In this document: piece after piece, positions 1-8,677 of the stretch
Position numbering within the stretch: the stretch's first letter is position 1
Layout: each line of letters begins with the position of its first letter
DNA from: Streptococcus canis
Lineage (GTDB): Bacteria > Bacillota > Bacilli > Lactobacillales > Streptococcaceae
Reading direction: 5' to 3'
Length of the DNA stretch: 64,000 nucleotides
Assembly: GCF_900636575.1 (NCBI RefSeq)
Contig: NZ_LR134293.1
Location: 1,427,501-1,491,500, forward strand
Program-made: the position numbers and the translations under genes
The notes under the pieces: model-generated
The model's input: only the letters and a program-made list of their open reading frames with translations
Told to the model about the DNA's origin: nothing
The model's database searches: none

Positions 1-1
1 A

Positions 2-508
2 GAATTGACTCCTGAGGCAAAACGAATTGGAGTGTTATATGCTAGTAATGAGGATAATTCCTTATCACAAGTAAAGTCCTTTAGTCAGCTGGCTCAGAAA
101 AAGGGTTATCAAGTTATTCCCTATGCAGTCCCATCAACTAACGAAGTTCCTACGACCATGTCCGTCATGTTGAGTAAGGTAGATGCTATATTTATTCCGC
201 AAGATAACACCATTGCAAGTGCCTTTTCATCTGTCATTACCGCCAGTAAAGCGTCAAAGGTTCCAGTTTACTCTAGTGTGGATACTATGGTTAAAGAGGG
301 CAGCTTGGCCTCTATTTCTCAAAGTCAGTATCAATTAGGTGTTGAGACAGCTAATCAGGTTTTACGATTGATTAAAGGAAAAGCTGTTGCCGATATTTCG
401 GTCAAGGTTATTGATCATGGTAAACCACTAATAAATAAAAAGGTAGCAGAAGAACTTGGAATTCCTATGTCACAACACCTTTTGGACACAGTCTCATTTG
501 TAGAGTAA
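2..508 (+). CDS. ABC transporter substrate-binding protein, TrpX-like (5' partial)
   Basis: C-terminal part of an extracytoplasmic solute-binding protein. The frame is open to the left edge, so the true start and the expected lipoprotein signal lie outside the window. The visible 168 or so residues have the periplasmic-binding-protein fold pattern of the TrpX family (PF04392 type), with a segment about distinguishing integer-like residues 'AIFIPQDNTIAS' and a 'VPVYSS' strand. It is followed 17 bp later by a permease gene and then an ATPase, a complete importer operon. The family is linked to tryptophan or other small-molecule uptake; the substrate here cannot be read from sequence. Confidence 0.85.
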   Translation, partial: ELTPEAKRIGVLYASNEDNSLSQVKSFSQLAQKKGYQVIPYAVPSTNEVPTTMSVMLSKVDAIFIPQDNTIASAFSSVITASKASKVPVYSSVDTMVKEGSLASISQSQYQLGVETANQVLRLIKGKAVADISVKVIDHGKPLINKKVAEELGIPMSQHLLDTVSFVE

Positions 509-525
509 TAACAGAAAGGAAAAAT

Positions 526-1395
526 ATGATTATTTCATCAGTTTCACAAGGCCTCTTCTGGGGAATTTTAGGCTTGGGGATTTATTTGACCTTTAGGATT
601 TTAAATTTTCCTGACATGACTACTGAGGGCTCCTTTCCCTTAGGCGGTGCGGTTACGGTCACGGCTATTCATTTAGGCTGGAATCCCTTTATGTCAACTT
701 TTCTTGGCATGTTTGCTGGAGCTCTAGCAGGGCTTCTAACGGGACTTTTATACACTAAGGGGAAAATTCCAACGATTCTAGCTGGAATTTTGGTGATGAC
801 TTCTTGTCATTCCATTATGTTAATGGTCATGGGAAGAGCTAATTTAGGGTTGCATGACAACAAGCGCGTTCACGATTACCTCCCCTTTTCAGCAGATGTG
901 AGCAGTCTTCTAACAGGCTTATTGGTGGTTGTAATTGTCATTAGTCTTTTGATCTATTTCCTTTACACCAACCTTGGGCAGGCATATATTGCTACGGGTG
1001 ATAACAGAGACATGGCAAAAAGTTTTGGAATTGATACTGACCGCATGGAGGTCATGGGATTAGTTGTGTCCAATGCCTTGATCGCCCTATCAGGAGCCTT
1101 GGTTAGTCAACAAGATGGTTATGCTGATGTTTCAAAGGGAATTGGTGTTATTGTTATTGGTTTGGCCAGTATTATTGTTGGAGAGGTGCTTTATTCAACA
1201 GGTTTAACACTTTTGGAGCGGTTAATTGCTATTGTTGTGGGATCAATCCTATATCAATTTTTAATTTCAGCTGTCATTGCACTCGGATTTAACACCAACT
1301 ATCTAAAATTATTTAGTGCCCTTGTTTTAGCCCTATGCTTAATGGTGCCAGTATTAAAGCAACGTTTTTTTAAAGGGATGAGGTTATCACGATGA
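526..1395 (+). CDS. ABC transporter permease (TrpY-like)
   Basis: Integral membrane subunit of 289 residues with about eight hydrophobic segments, of the branched-chain/ribose (BPD_transp_2) permease type that pairs with TrpX-like binding proteins. The start ATG follows an AGAAAGGAAAA ribosome binding site. The gene sits 17 bp after the binding-protein gene and overlaps the ATPase gene start by 4 bp (ATGA), so the three are translationally coupled. Substrate unknown; tryptophan is the usual annotation by homology to trpXYZ. Confidence 0.88.
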   Translation: MIISSVSQGLFWGILGLGIYLTFRILNFPDMTTEGSFPLGGAVTVTAIHLGWNPFMSTFLGMFAGALAGLLTGLLYTKGKIPTILAGILVMTSCHSIMLMVMGRANLGLHDNKRVHDYLPFSADVSSLLTGLLVVVIVISLLIYFLYTNLGQAYIATGDNRDMAKSFGIDTDRMEVMGLVVSNALIALSGALVSQQDGYADVSKGIGVIVIGLASIIVGEVLYSTGLTLLERLIAIVVGSILYQFLISAVIALGFNTNYLKLFSALVLALCLMVPVLKQRFFKGMRLSR

Positions 1396-2150
1396 CAAAA
1401 ATTATTGAATTAATCCATGCGACAGTGGCAGTTAATAATGGGTTTGATGACATTAAAACCATTTTGGATGATGTCTCTTTGACCATTTATGAACATGATT
1501 TTTTAACCATTTTAGGAGGAAACGGTGCTGGAAAATCCACACTCTTTAATGTGATTGCCGGAACACTAAGTTTGACACGGGGGCAAATTAGGATTCTTGG
1601 TCAAGATGTGACGAATTGGCCAGCAGAAAAAAGAGCTATCTATCTATCACGAGTTTTTCAAGATCCTAAAATGGGAACAGCCCCTCGGATGACAGTGGCT
1701 GAAAATCTCTTAATTGCACGTCAAAGAGGAGAAAGACGTTCCTTGATTTCTCGAAAAATAACAGAGCACTTAGCTAGCTTTGAGGAGTTGGTTAAACGAA
1801 CGGGAAATGGTTTAGAACACCATTTGGGAACACCAACTGGTCTTTTATCGGGTGGGCAAAGACAGGCCTTAAGTTTACTAATGGCAACCTTGAAAAAGCC
1901 AGAACTCTTATTGTTGGATGAACATACGGCTGCCCTCGACCCCAAGACAAGTCAGTCTTTGATGCGCTTAACGGATGAATTTGTGACAAAAGATCGGTTG
2001 ACAGCGCTAATGATTACTCATCAAATGGAAGATGCGCTCACTTACGGCAATCGCCTCATTGTGATGAAGAATGGTAAAATTATCAAAGACCTCAATCAAG
2101 CAGATAAGGATCAAATGACTATTGCAGATTATTACCAGCTTTTTGATTAA
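1392..2150 (+). CDS. ABC transporter ATP-binding protein (TrpZ-like)
   Basis: Cytoplasmic ATPase of 252 residues. Walker A is GGNGAGKST at about residues 42-50, the signature is LLSGGQRQAL near 152, and Walker B (LLLLDEHTAAL) follows near 175, with the switch histidine in ITHQ. It overlaps the upstream permease by 4 bp and ends just before a hairpin terminator, closing the importer operon. The signature loop and length fit the LivF/TrpZ group. Substrate not determinable. Confidence 0.9.
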   Translation: MTKIIELIHATVAVNNGFDDIKTILDDVSLTIYEHDFLTILGGNGAGKSTLFNVIAGTLSLTRGQIRILGQDVTNWPAEKRAIYLSRVFQDPKMGTAPRMTVAENLLIARQRGERRSLISRKITEHLASFEELVKRTGNGLEHHLGTPTGLLSGGQRQALSLLMATLKKPELLLLDEHTAALDPKTSQSLMRLTDEFVTKDRLTALMITHQMEDALTYGNRLIVMKNGKIIKDLNQADKDQMTIADYYQLFD

Positions 2151-2160
2151 TCTCAAAAAT

Positions 2161-2197
2161 AAACCCATTGAAAGCTTAACTTTCGATGGTTTTTTTG
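2161..2197 (+). terminator. Rho-independent terminator of the TrpXYZ-like operon
   Basis: A hairpin with arms CCATTGAAAG and CTTTCGATGG (one G-U pair) is followed by a run of seven T. It lies about 10 bp after the ATPase stop codon. Confidence 0.75.
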
Positions 2198-2257
2198 GCT
2201 ATGACTTATGAAAATAATCTGAAAGTGCCAAGATTATTTAGAGAAAAACTGCCTAAA

Positions 2258-2269
2258 ATATGATATACT
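2258..2269 (+). promoter_or_regulatory. Predicted promoter of rnjB
   Basis: An extended -10 element, TGATATACT (hexamer TATACT at 2264-2269), lies about 85 bp upstream of the rnjB start. No good -35 hexamer is seen at 17 bp, which is acceptable for extended -10 promoters. The leader in between is purine-poor and shows no recognised riboswitch. Confidence 0.45.
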
Positions 2270-2355
2270 ATAAAGGATAGTAGCATAGCTACATAGCAGT
2301 AATTCGACTTACGTTGTAAGGACCGTTTGTAATAAAAAAATATTAGAGGAGTATC

Positions 2356-4017
2356 ATGACTGATATTAAAATGATTGCCTTGGGGGGTGTCCGTGAATAC
2401 GGAAAAAACTTTTACTTGGTAGAAATTAACGATTCTATGTTTATTTTAGATGCTGGACTCAAGTATCCTGAAAATGAACAACTTGGGGTAGATTTAGTTA
2501 TCCCAAATTTAGACTATGTGATTGAACATAAAGACAAGGTGCAAGGGATTTTCCTGAGCCATGGCCATGCTGACGCTATTGGAGCGCTACCTTATTTATT
2601 GGCAGAAGTATCGGCTCCTGTCTTTGGATCTGAATTAACCATCGAGTTGGCAAAATTATTTGTCAAAGGGAATAACAACACTAAGAAATTCAACAATTTC
2701 CATGTGGTGGATAGTGAAACAGAAATCGAATTTAAAGACGGCTTGGTATCTTTCTTTAAAACGACACATTCTATTCCAGAAAGTATGGGAGTTGTGATTG
2801 GTACAGACAAGGGAAATATTGTTTACACAGGAGATTTCAAGTTTGATCAAGCCGCACGTGAAGGCTATCAGACAGATTTGCTACGTCTAGCTGAGATTGG
2901 GAAAGAAGGGGTTTTAGCCCTCTTATCAGATTCAGCTAATGCGACAAGCAACGACCAAATTGCCAGTGAATCTGAAGTCGGTGAGGAAATGGACAGTGTC
3001 ATTGCTGATGCTGATGGCCGTGTCATTGTGGCCGCAGTAGCTTCAAATCTAGTCCGTATCCAACAGGTCTTTGATTCCGCTGTTGCTTATGGTCGTCGCG
3101 TTGTGTTAACCGGAACAGATGTTGAAAATATTATACGAACTGCCTTACGTTTGAAAAAACTAATGATTACAGATGAGCGCCTGTTGATTAAACCTAGGGA
3201 CATGGCCAAGTTTGAAGATCACGAATTAATCATTCTTGAAGCCGGCCGTATGGGTGAGCCGATTAATAGTCTGCAAAAAATGGCAGCCGGCCGCCATCGT
3301 TATGTCCAAATCAAAGAAGGAGATCTGGTTTATATTGTGACCACTCCAAGTACGGCTAAAGAAGCCATGGTCGCACGAGTTGAAAATTTGATTTACAAGG
3401 CTGGTGGTTCTGTTAAATTAATCACACAGAATTTGCGCGTGTCAGGCCATGCTAACGGGCGTGGATTACAGCTCTTAATCAATTTGTTGAAACCTCAGTA
3501 TCTTTTCCCAGTTCAAGGGGAATATCGGGATTTGGCTGCCCATGCTAAGTTAGCAGAGGAGGTTGGTATTTTCCCAGAGAACATTCATATTCTTAAACGC
3601 GGCGATATTATGGTACTCAATGACGAGGGCTTTCTTCATGAAGGTAGTGTACCCGCCGGTGATGTCATGATTGATGGTAATGCTATCGGTGACGTGGGTA
3701 ACATTGTCTTACGAGACCGTAAAGTCTTGTCAGAAGATGGTATTTTTATCGTTGCCATCACGGTTTCTAAAAAAGAAAAACGCATTATCTCAAAAGCGAA
3801 GGTGAATACCCGTGGATTTGTTTATGTTAAGAAAAGCCGTGACATTTTAAGAGAAAGTGCAGAACTGGTTAACAAAACAGTTGAGAATTACCTGCAAAAA
3901 GATACGTTTGACTGGGGCGAATTAAAAGGGAATGTCAGAGATGACTTGTCTAAATTCTTATTTGAACAAACCAAACGACGCCCAGCTATTCTACCGGTAG
4001 TCATGGAAGTTCGCTAA
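2356..4017 (+). CDS. rnjB: Ribonuclease J2
   Basis: Metallo-beta-lactamase/beta-CASP ribonuclease of 553 residues, the usual length for RNase J. It works with RNase J1 in mRNA turnover and 5' processing in Firmicutes. The metal-binding motif, normally HxHxDH, reads H69-G-H71-A-D73-A74: the last histidine is replaced by alanine, as is typical of J2, which is the weakly active partner of J1. A later segment, VSGHANGRG near 370, matches the conserved beta-CASP histidine motif. Start ATG follows AGAGGAG. The gene appears monocistronic. Confidence 0.93.
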   Translation: MTDIKMIALGGVREYGKNFYLVEINDSMFILDAGLKYPENEQLGVDLVIPNLDYVIEHKDKVQGIFLSHGHADAIGALPYLLAEVSAPVFGSELTIELAKLFVKGNNNTKKFNNFHVVDSETEIEFKDGLVSFFKTTHSIPESMGVVIGTDKGNIVYTGDFKFDQAAREGYQTDLLRLAEIGKEGVLALLSDSANATSNDQIASESEVGEEMDSVIADADGRVIVAAVASNLVRIQQVFDSAVAYGRRVVLTGTDVENIIRTALRLKKLMITDERLLIKPRDMAKFEDHELIILEAGRMGEPINSLQKMAAGRHRYVQIKEGDLVYIVTTPSTAKEAMVARVENLIYKAGGSVKLITQNLRVSGHANGRGLQLLINLLKPQYLFPVQGEYRDLAAHAKLAEEVGIFPENIHILKRGDIMVLNDEGFLHEGSVPAGDVMIDGNAIGDVGNIVLRDRKVLSEDGIFIVAITVSKKEKRIISKAKVNTRGFVYVKKSRDILRESAELVNKTVENYLQKDTFDWGELKGNVRDDLSKFLFEQTKRRPAILPVVMEVR

Positions 4018-4019
4018 TG

Positions 4020-4062
4020 GAAAGGAGGGTTAGGCAAACATTGCCAGCCTTCTTTAGTTTTA
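4020..4062 (+). terminator. Probable terminator after rnjB
   Basis: An imperfect hairpin (AAAGGAGGGTTAGGCAA against TTGCCAGCCTTCTTT) is followed by a T-rich stretch directly after the rnjB stop codon. Confidence 0.45.
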
Positions 4063-4193
4063 AAAGTTTAGGTTTTTACGAGAACATCAGTAATCTTTTT
4101 CATTTCTGCTAACCTTGACCACGGATGGATTGTTAGCTGAATCTGGTCTGGTGTTTTATCTAAAAACCATATTCAGGGAAAGGAGTGTTAGTT

Positions 4194-4979
4194 ATGGCAA
4201 GTATTGCAATTGAATACCATTCAGCAGTTTTAGACATGGAGCGAGGTGTTAACGTCATTTATCCAGACCAGTCTGAAATCCCGCAAGAGGAACAAGGAGA
4301 CACGGATATTCCTGTTTTATATCTGCTTCATGGCATGGGAGGCAATGAGAATTCTTGGCAAAAACGGACAGCTATTGAACGTTTGTTGCGCCACACGAAC
4401 GTGATTGTGGTCATGCCTTCGACGGATTTGGGCTGGTATACAGACACTGCCTATGGGATTCATTATTACCAGGCCTTGGCAGAAGAATTGCCCCAAGTGT
4501 TGGCATCTTTCTTTCCAAATATGAGTCAGAAACGAGAAAAAACCTTTGTTGCTGGGCTCTCTATGGGTGGCTATGGTGCCTTTAAATGGGCTCTCAAAAG
4601 CAATCGTTTTTCTTATGCAGCTTCTTTTTCAGGAGCCTTGGATTTTTCCCCTGAGACCTTGCTTGAGGGAAATTTGGGAGAATTAGCCTATTGGCAAGGG
4701 GTCTTTGGCCAGTTTAATGCCCCTGATCTCGACAAGCATTACCTTAAAAATATGGTGGCGGAAAGTGATGGGAAAACCAAGTTTTACGCTTGGTGTGGCT
4801 ATGAGGATTTTCTCTTTGAGGCGAACGAAAAAGCTATATCAGAGTTTAGGGCTCAAGGACTTGAGGTGGATTACAGAAAAGATCATGGGAAACATGAGTG
4901 GTATTATTGGAACCAGCAATTGGAAACGCTCTTAGAGTGGCTACCCATTCATTATCAAAAGGAAGAAAGGTTGTCTTAG
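4194..4979 (+). CDS. estA: Alpha/beta-hydrolase esterase (EstA / S-formylglutathione hydrolase-like)
   Basis: Cytoplasmic serine esterase of 261 residues, in the tributyrin esterase EstA family of streptococci and lactococci. The nucleophile elbow is G-L-S-M-G-G with Ser123, the oxyanion-hole motif is HGMGGN near 46, and the catalytic histidine is likely in DHGKHEW near the C-terminus. I chose the ATG at 4194 because AAAGGAG lies 8 bp upstream; a GTG three codons earlier would overlap that site. It is followed by a small membrane protein gene. In vivo substrate unknown. Confidence 0.85.
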   Translation: MASIAIEYHSAVLDMERGVNVIYPDQSEIPQEEQGDTDIPVLYLLHGMGGNENSWQKRTAIERLLRHTNVIVVMPSTDLGWYTDTAYGIHYYQALAEELPQVLASFFPNMSQKREKTFVAGLSMGGYGAFKWALKSNRFSYAASFSGALDFSPETLLEGNLGELAYWQGVFGQFNAPDLDKHYLKNMVAESDGKTKFYAWCGYEDFLFEANEKAISEFRAQGLEVDYRKDHGKHEWYYWNQQLETLLEWLPIHYQKEERLS

Positions 4980-5007
4980 AAATGGTTAAGGCAAAAAGAA
5001 GTGACTG

Positions 5008-5316
5008 ATGAAAATATTCCAAGATCTTATCTTGTGGCTACCTAAGCTACTTTTGACGTTTTTTTGGCATCTCATCAAAGGCTTTTTGCAGACGGTTTTA
5101 CTAGTAACGATTATTATTGTGGGCCTCATTTATTATGCTAATCACAGTGACTCCGTTTTAGCCAATAAGATTTCAATAGTAACCGAACAGCTTGTCCAGC
5201 TATTTGATAGCTTAACACAAAAACGATCTACAAGGATTGACCAAGAAAAAGTCCTCCCTAACGAAAGGCTACTTGCTAGCGCCGAGGAGGTTTCCCCATC
5301 ATTCAGAAGGTCCTAG
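5008..5316 (+). CDS. Small single-pass membrane protein, unknown function
   Basis: A 102-residue protein with one long hydrophobic segment at about residues 15-43, followed by a polar tail of about 58 residues with mixed charge. No catalytic motif or known domain is visible. The start ATG lies 28 bp after the estA stop codon with only a weak AAGAAGTGA ribosome site, so it is probably co-transcribed with estA. The C-terminal tail is Ser/Glu-rich. Function not recognised. Confidence 0.55.
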   Translation: MKIFQDLILWLPKLLLTFFWHLIKGFLQTVLLVTIIIVGLIYYANHSDSVLANKISIVTEQLVQLFDSLTQKRSTRIDQEKVLPNERLLASAEEVSPSFRRS

Positions 5317-5340
5317 ATTTCTTTTGGAAACTCAATTGAA

Positions 5341-5366
5341 AATGTCCTCAAAAGGGCATTTTTTTG
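5341..5366 (+). terminator. Terminator upstream of the ABC-F gene
   Basis: A 7-bp stem (AATGTCC/GGGCATT, one G-U pair) is followed by seven T. It ends directly in front of the -10 element of the next gene. Confidence 0.6.
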
Positions 5367-5373
5367 ATAAAAT
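5365..5373 (+). promoter_or_regulatory. Predicted extended -10 promoter of the ABC-F gene (leaderless)
   Basis: TGATAAAAT (TGn plus the hexamer TAAAAT at 5368-5373) ends only 6 bp before the ATG at 5380. A start point at the usual 7 bp would fall on the initiation codon. No Shine-Dalgarno sequence fits in between. Confidence 0.5.
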
Positions 5374-5379
5374 AAAGAC

Positions 5380-7281
5380 ATGATTATTTTACAAGGAAAC
5401 AAGTTAGAACGCTCTTTTTCAGGGGAGGTTCTTTTTCAAAACATATCATTGCAGGTTGGTGAACACGATCGGATTGCCTTGGTTGGTCCCAATGGAGCTG
5501 GTAAGTCAACCTTACTCAAGCTATTAGTTGGAGAAGAAATCCCAACGAGTGGAGAGGTCAATACTAAAAAAGACTTAACCTTATCTTATTTGGCTCAAAA
5601 TAGTCGTTTTGAATCAGATAAGACCATATATGACGAGATGCTCAAAGTTTTTGAAGGGCTACGATCTGATGAACAACGTTTGCGTCAGATGGAAATGGAA
5701 ATGGCAACAGTTTCAGGTCAAGACTTATCACGTCTGATGGCAGATTATGATCTCCTTGCCGAACGTTTCCGTCAGCAAGGTGGGTTTACTTATGAATCTG
5801 ATATCAAAGCTATTTTAAATGGATTTAGGTTTGATGAGAGCATGTGGCAGATGACTATCTCAGAATTGTCAGGAGGTCAAAATACTCGTCTGGCCTTGGC
5901 TAAAATGCTTTTAGAAAAGCCAGAACTATTGGTTCTTGACGAACCAACCAACCACTTAGATATTGAAACTATTGCTTGGTTGGAGAATTACTTGACCAAT
6001 TATCAAGGAGCCCTGATTATCGTTAGCCATGACCGTTATTTTTTGGATAAGGTGGCAACAGTGACCTTGGAGTTAACTCCTCATGGCTTGGATCGCTACG
6101 TTGGCAATTATTCTCGTTTTATGACCTTAAAGGCTGAAAAATTAGCAGCTGAGGAAAGACAGTTTGAAAAACAGCAAAAAGAAATTGCTAAGTTAGAAGA
6201 CTTTGTTCAAAAAAACATTGTCAGGGCATCGACCACAAAAAGAGCCCAAGCAAGGCGGAAACAACTGGAAAAAATAGAACGTTTAGATAAGCCATCAAGT
6301 GGTCTAAAATCTGCTCATATGACATTTCATGCAGAGAAATCATCAGGGAATATTGTCCTAAAAGTTGAAGAAGCTGCTATTGGTTATGACAACCAAATAT
6401 TGTCAGAGCCCATTACCATAGACATCAACAAATTAGATGCTATCGCTGTTGTGGGGCCTAATGGTATTGGCAAGTCCACTTTGATTAAATCAATTATTGG
6501 GCAAATTCCTCTTATTAAAGGACAGATCAAGTATGGTGCGAATGTGGAAACAGGTTATTATGACCAAACTCAATCGCATCTAAGTCCAAATCATACGGTT
6601 TTAGAAGAGTTGTGGCAGGACTTTTCAACCACGCCAGAAGTTGATATTAGAAACCGGCTAGGGGCTTTCCTCTTTTCTGGAGATGATGTCAAAAAATCGG
6701 TGGCCATGCTATCGGGAGGTGAAAAAGCCCGCCTGCTTCTTGCTAAATTGTCTATGGAAAATAATAATTTCCTTGTCTTGGACGAGCCAACCAACCACCT
6801 GGACATTGACAGTAAAGAAGTGCTAGAGAATGCCCTCATTGACTTTGACGGGACCTTGCTTTTTGTCAGTCATGACCGTTATTTTATTAATCGTTTGGCC
6901 ACCAAGGTTTTGGAAATTACCGAGACCGGCTCTACTCTTTATTTGGGAGACTATGATTATTACCTTGAGAAAAAGGCAGAGCTGGAAGAATTAGCTCGAT
7001 TAGCGACAGAGGAAGTATTAGAAACAGTCGAAGAGCCTATCAACGATTACCAATTACAAAAGGCTAATCAAAAAGAACGCCGTCGTTTGACACGCCGCTA
7101 CGAGGAGATTGAAGCAAGGCTTGAAAGTATTGAAGAGCGGATTAACGACCTTCAAGAAGATATGCACGCTTCCAATGACACCACTCAATTAATGGCTTGG
7201 CAAGAGGAATGGGAACAATTGGATCAGGAACAAGAAACACTTATGGAAGAATGGGAAACTATTGCTGAGCAGTTAGAGTAA
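5380..7281 (+). CDS. ABC-F family ATPase, YdiF-type
   Basis: A soluble double-ABC protein of 633 residues without membrane segments. Two ATPase modules each carry Walker A (GPNGAGKST near 36, GPNGIGKST near 358), a signature (LSGGQ, LSGGE) and a Walker B of the ABC-F form LVLDEPTNHLD. A charged linker lies between the modules (about 240-310) and a C-terminal coiled coil rich in Glu, Arg and Leu covers about 560-630. ABC-F proteins bind the ribosomal E-site and rescue or regulate translation; the N-terminus resembles Bacillus YdiF. It has its own promoter, which appears to give a leaderless mRNA. Confidence 0.88.
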   Translation: MIILQGNKLERSFSGEVLFQNISLQVGEHDRIALVGPNGAGKSTLLKLLVGEEIPTSGEVNTKKDLTLSYLAQNSRFESDKTIYDEMLKVFEGLRSDEQRLRQMEMEMATVSGQDLSRLMADYDLLAERFRQQGGFTYESDIKAILNGFRFDESMWQMTISELSGGQNTRLALAKMLLEKPELLVLDEPTNHLDIETIAWLENYLTNYQGALIIVSHDRYFLDKVATVTLELTPHGLDRYVGNYSRFMTLKAEKLAAEERQFEKQQKEIAKLEDFVQKNIVRASTTKRAQARRKQLEKIERLDKPSSGLKSAHMTFHAEKSSGNIVLKVEEAAIGYDNQILSEPITIDINKLDAIAVVGPNGIGKSTLIKSIIGQIPLIKGQIKYGANVETGYYDQTQSHLSPNHTVLEELWQDFSTTPEVDIRNRLGAFLFSGDDVKKSVAMLSGGEKARLLLAKLSMENNNFLVLDEPTNHLDIDSKEVLENALIDFDGTLLFVSHDRYFINRLATKVLEITETGSTLYLGDYDYYLEKKAELEELARLATEEVLETVEEPINDYQLQKANQKERRRLTRRYEEIEARLESIEERINDLQEDMHASNDTTQLMAWQEEWEQLDQEQETLMEEWETIAEQLE

Positions 7282-7286
7282 TGAAG

Positions 7287-7323
7287 AAAACAAGCCTTAG
7301 ATATTTCTTTGAGGCTTGTTTTG
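7287..7323 (+). terminator. Terminator of the ABC-F gene
   Basis: A perfect hairpin, AAAACAAGCCT with AGGCTTGTTTT, lies within 10 bp of the stop codon. Confidence 0.7.
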
Positions 7324-7382
7324 CTTTCGTTAAGGTTTATCTATCAGAATTAAAAAGACTTATTTCTTCAGAACGTAGACAG

Positions 7383-7433
7383 ACTCCATTCTTAGAAGAG
7401 TAAAAAAAGATTGTCTTAAATGGAGTTTTTCTT
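7383..7433 (+). terminator. Hairpin with T-run in the leader region of acoA
   Basis: ACTCCATT and AATGGAGT (8 bp) flank a 30-nt loop and are followed by TTTTTC. It lies between the ABC-F terminator and the acoA promoter region and could be a second terminator or the end of a small transcript. The function is uncertain. Confidence 0.35.
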
Positions 7434-7520
7434 ATTAATATGTTGCAATTTGGAATAAGAATGTGTTTCAAAAAAAGCAAAACTGTTATATAGTATTTTT
7501 ATATTTTTTAGTACAGATCC

Positions 7521-7538
7521 GTTTGTGATTTCACAAAC
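7521..7538. promoter_or_regulatory. 18-bp palindrome upstream of acoA, candidate operator
   Basis: GTTTGTGA-TT-TCACAAAC is a perfect inverted repeat that touches TATAAC (7539-7544), a possible -10 element. The half-sites TTGTGA/TCACAA look like Rex or Crp half-sites, but the 2-bp spacing is too short for either. The regulator is unknown. It is the only strong operator-like element in the 369-bp gap before acoA. Confidence 0.5.
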
Positions 7539-7650
7539 TATAACGATTTCTAAAAACCAAATAGGATAAGAAAGAAAGCGATTTAATTATTTGCAAATTG
7601 TGAATAAAAGTTTTATCATAAAAAGGTACTATGATAATATGGAGGCCAAA

Positions 7651-8619
7651 ATGGTAACAGTTTCTAAAGAACAACATTTGGATATGTTCCTTAAAATGGA
7701 ACGTATTCGTGAATTTGATTCACGTATTAATAAACTCGTCCGTCGTGGATTTGTGCAAGGGATGACTCACTTTTCTGTTGGTGAAGAAGCAGCAAACGTT
7801 GGGGCAGTGGCTCACTTGACTTACGATGATATTATTTTCTCAAATCACCGTGGCCATGGTCAATCAATCGCTAAAGACATGGATCTTAACAAAATGATGG
7901 CTGAACTTGCTGGTAAAGCAACTGGTGTGTCTAAAGGGCGTGGTGGCTCTATGCATTTGGCTGACTTTGAAAAAGGAAACTATGGTACCAATGGTATCGT
8001 TGGTGGTGGTTACGCCCTTGCAGTAGGTGCGGCGCTTACCCAACAATATAAAGGAACTAACAATATCGCTGTTGCCTTCTCAGGTGATGGAGCTACCAAT
8101 GAAGGCTCATTCCATGAGTCTGTTAATATGGCTGCAACATGGAAACTTCCTGTTATTTTCTTCATCATCAACAACCGTTATGGTATTTCAATGAGCATTA
8201 ATAACGCTACAAATACACCACATTTATATACTCGTGCAGAAGCTTATGGTATTCCTGGTTTCTACTGTGAAGATGGAAATGACGTGATGGCTGTTTATGA
8301 AACAATGGGCAAAGCCGTTGAACACGTTCGTGGTGGAAATGGTCCAGCTATCGTTGAAGTAGAGTCATATCGCTGGTTTGGTCATTCAACTGCCGATGCT
8401 GGTAAATACCGCACCAAAGAAGAAGTGGATGAGTGGAAGGAAAAAGATCCAATAATCAAATATCGAACTTACCTCACAAGTGAAGGTATTGCTACTGATG
8501 ACGAATTGGATGCTATTCAAGCACAAGTCAAAAAAGAAGTTGACGATGCTTATGAATTTGCACAAAATAGTCCAGATCCAGAACTTTCAGTAGCTTTCGA
8601 AGACGTTTGGGTTGACTAA
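7651..8619 (+). CDS. acoA: Pyruvate/acetoin dehydrogenase E1 component, alpha subunit
   Basis: The 322-residue alpha subunit of a thiamine-diphosphate-dependent 2-oxoacid dehydrogenase E1. The ThDP/Mg site appears as GDGATNEG-x-FHE, with GRGGSMH upstream, both typical of PDH/AcoA alpha chains. I chose ATG 7651 because GGAGG precedes it by 7 bp; in-frame TTG and ATG codons further upstream lack a site. It heads a four-gene cluster encoding the whole complex. In pyogenic streptococci this is the only such cluster, so it probably oxidises pyruvate to acetyl-CoA, whatever its 'aco' name. Confidence 0.92.
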   Translation: MVTVSKEQHLDMFLKMERIREFDSRINKLVRRGFVQGMTHFSVGEEAANVGAVAHLTYDDIIFSNHRGHGQSIAKDMDLNKMMAELAGKATGVSKGRGGSMHLADFEKGNYGTNGIVGGGYALAVGAALTQQYKGTNNIAVAFSGDGATNEGSFHESVNMAATWKLPVIFFIINNRYGISMSINNATNTPHLYTRAEAYGIPGFYCEDGNDVMAVYETMGKAVEHVRGGNGPAIVEVESYRWFGHSTADAGKYRTKEEVDEWKEKDPIIKYRTYLTSEGIATDDELDAIQAQVKKEVDDAYEFAQNSPDPELSVAFEDVWVD

Positions 8620-8677
8620 TATCACCTTGTCAGTAAGATGCAATCGTATTTGAATAATAAATGGAGAAATAAAAATT

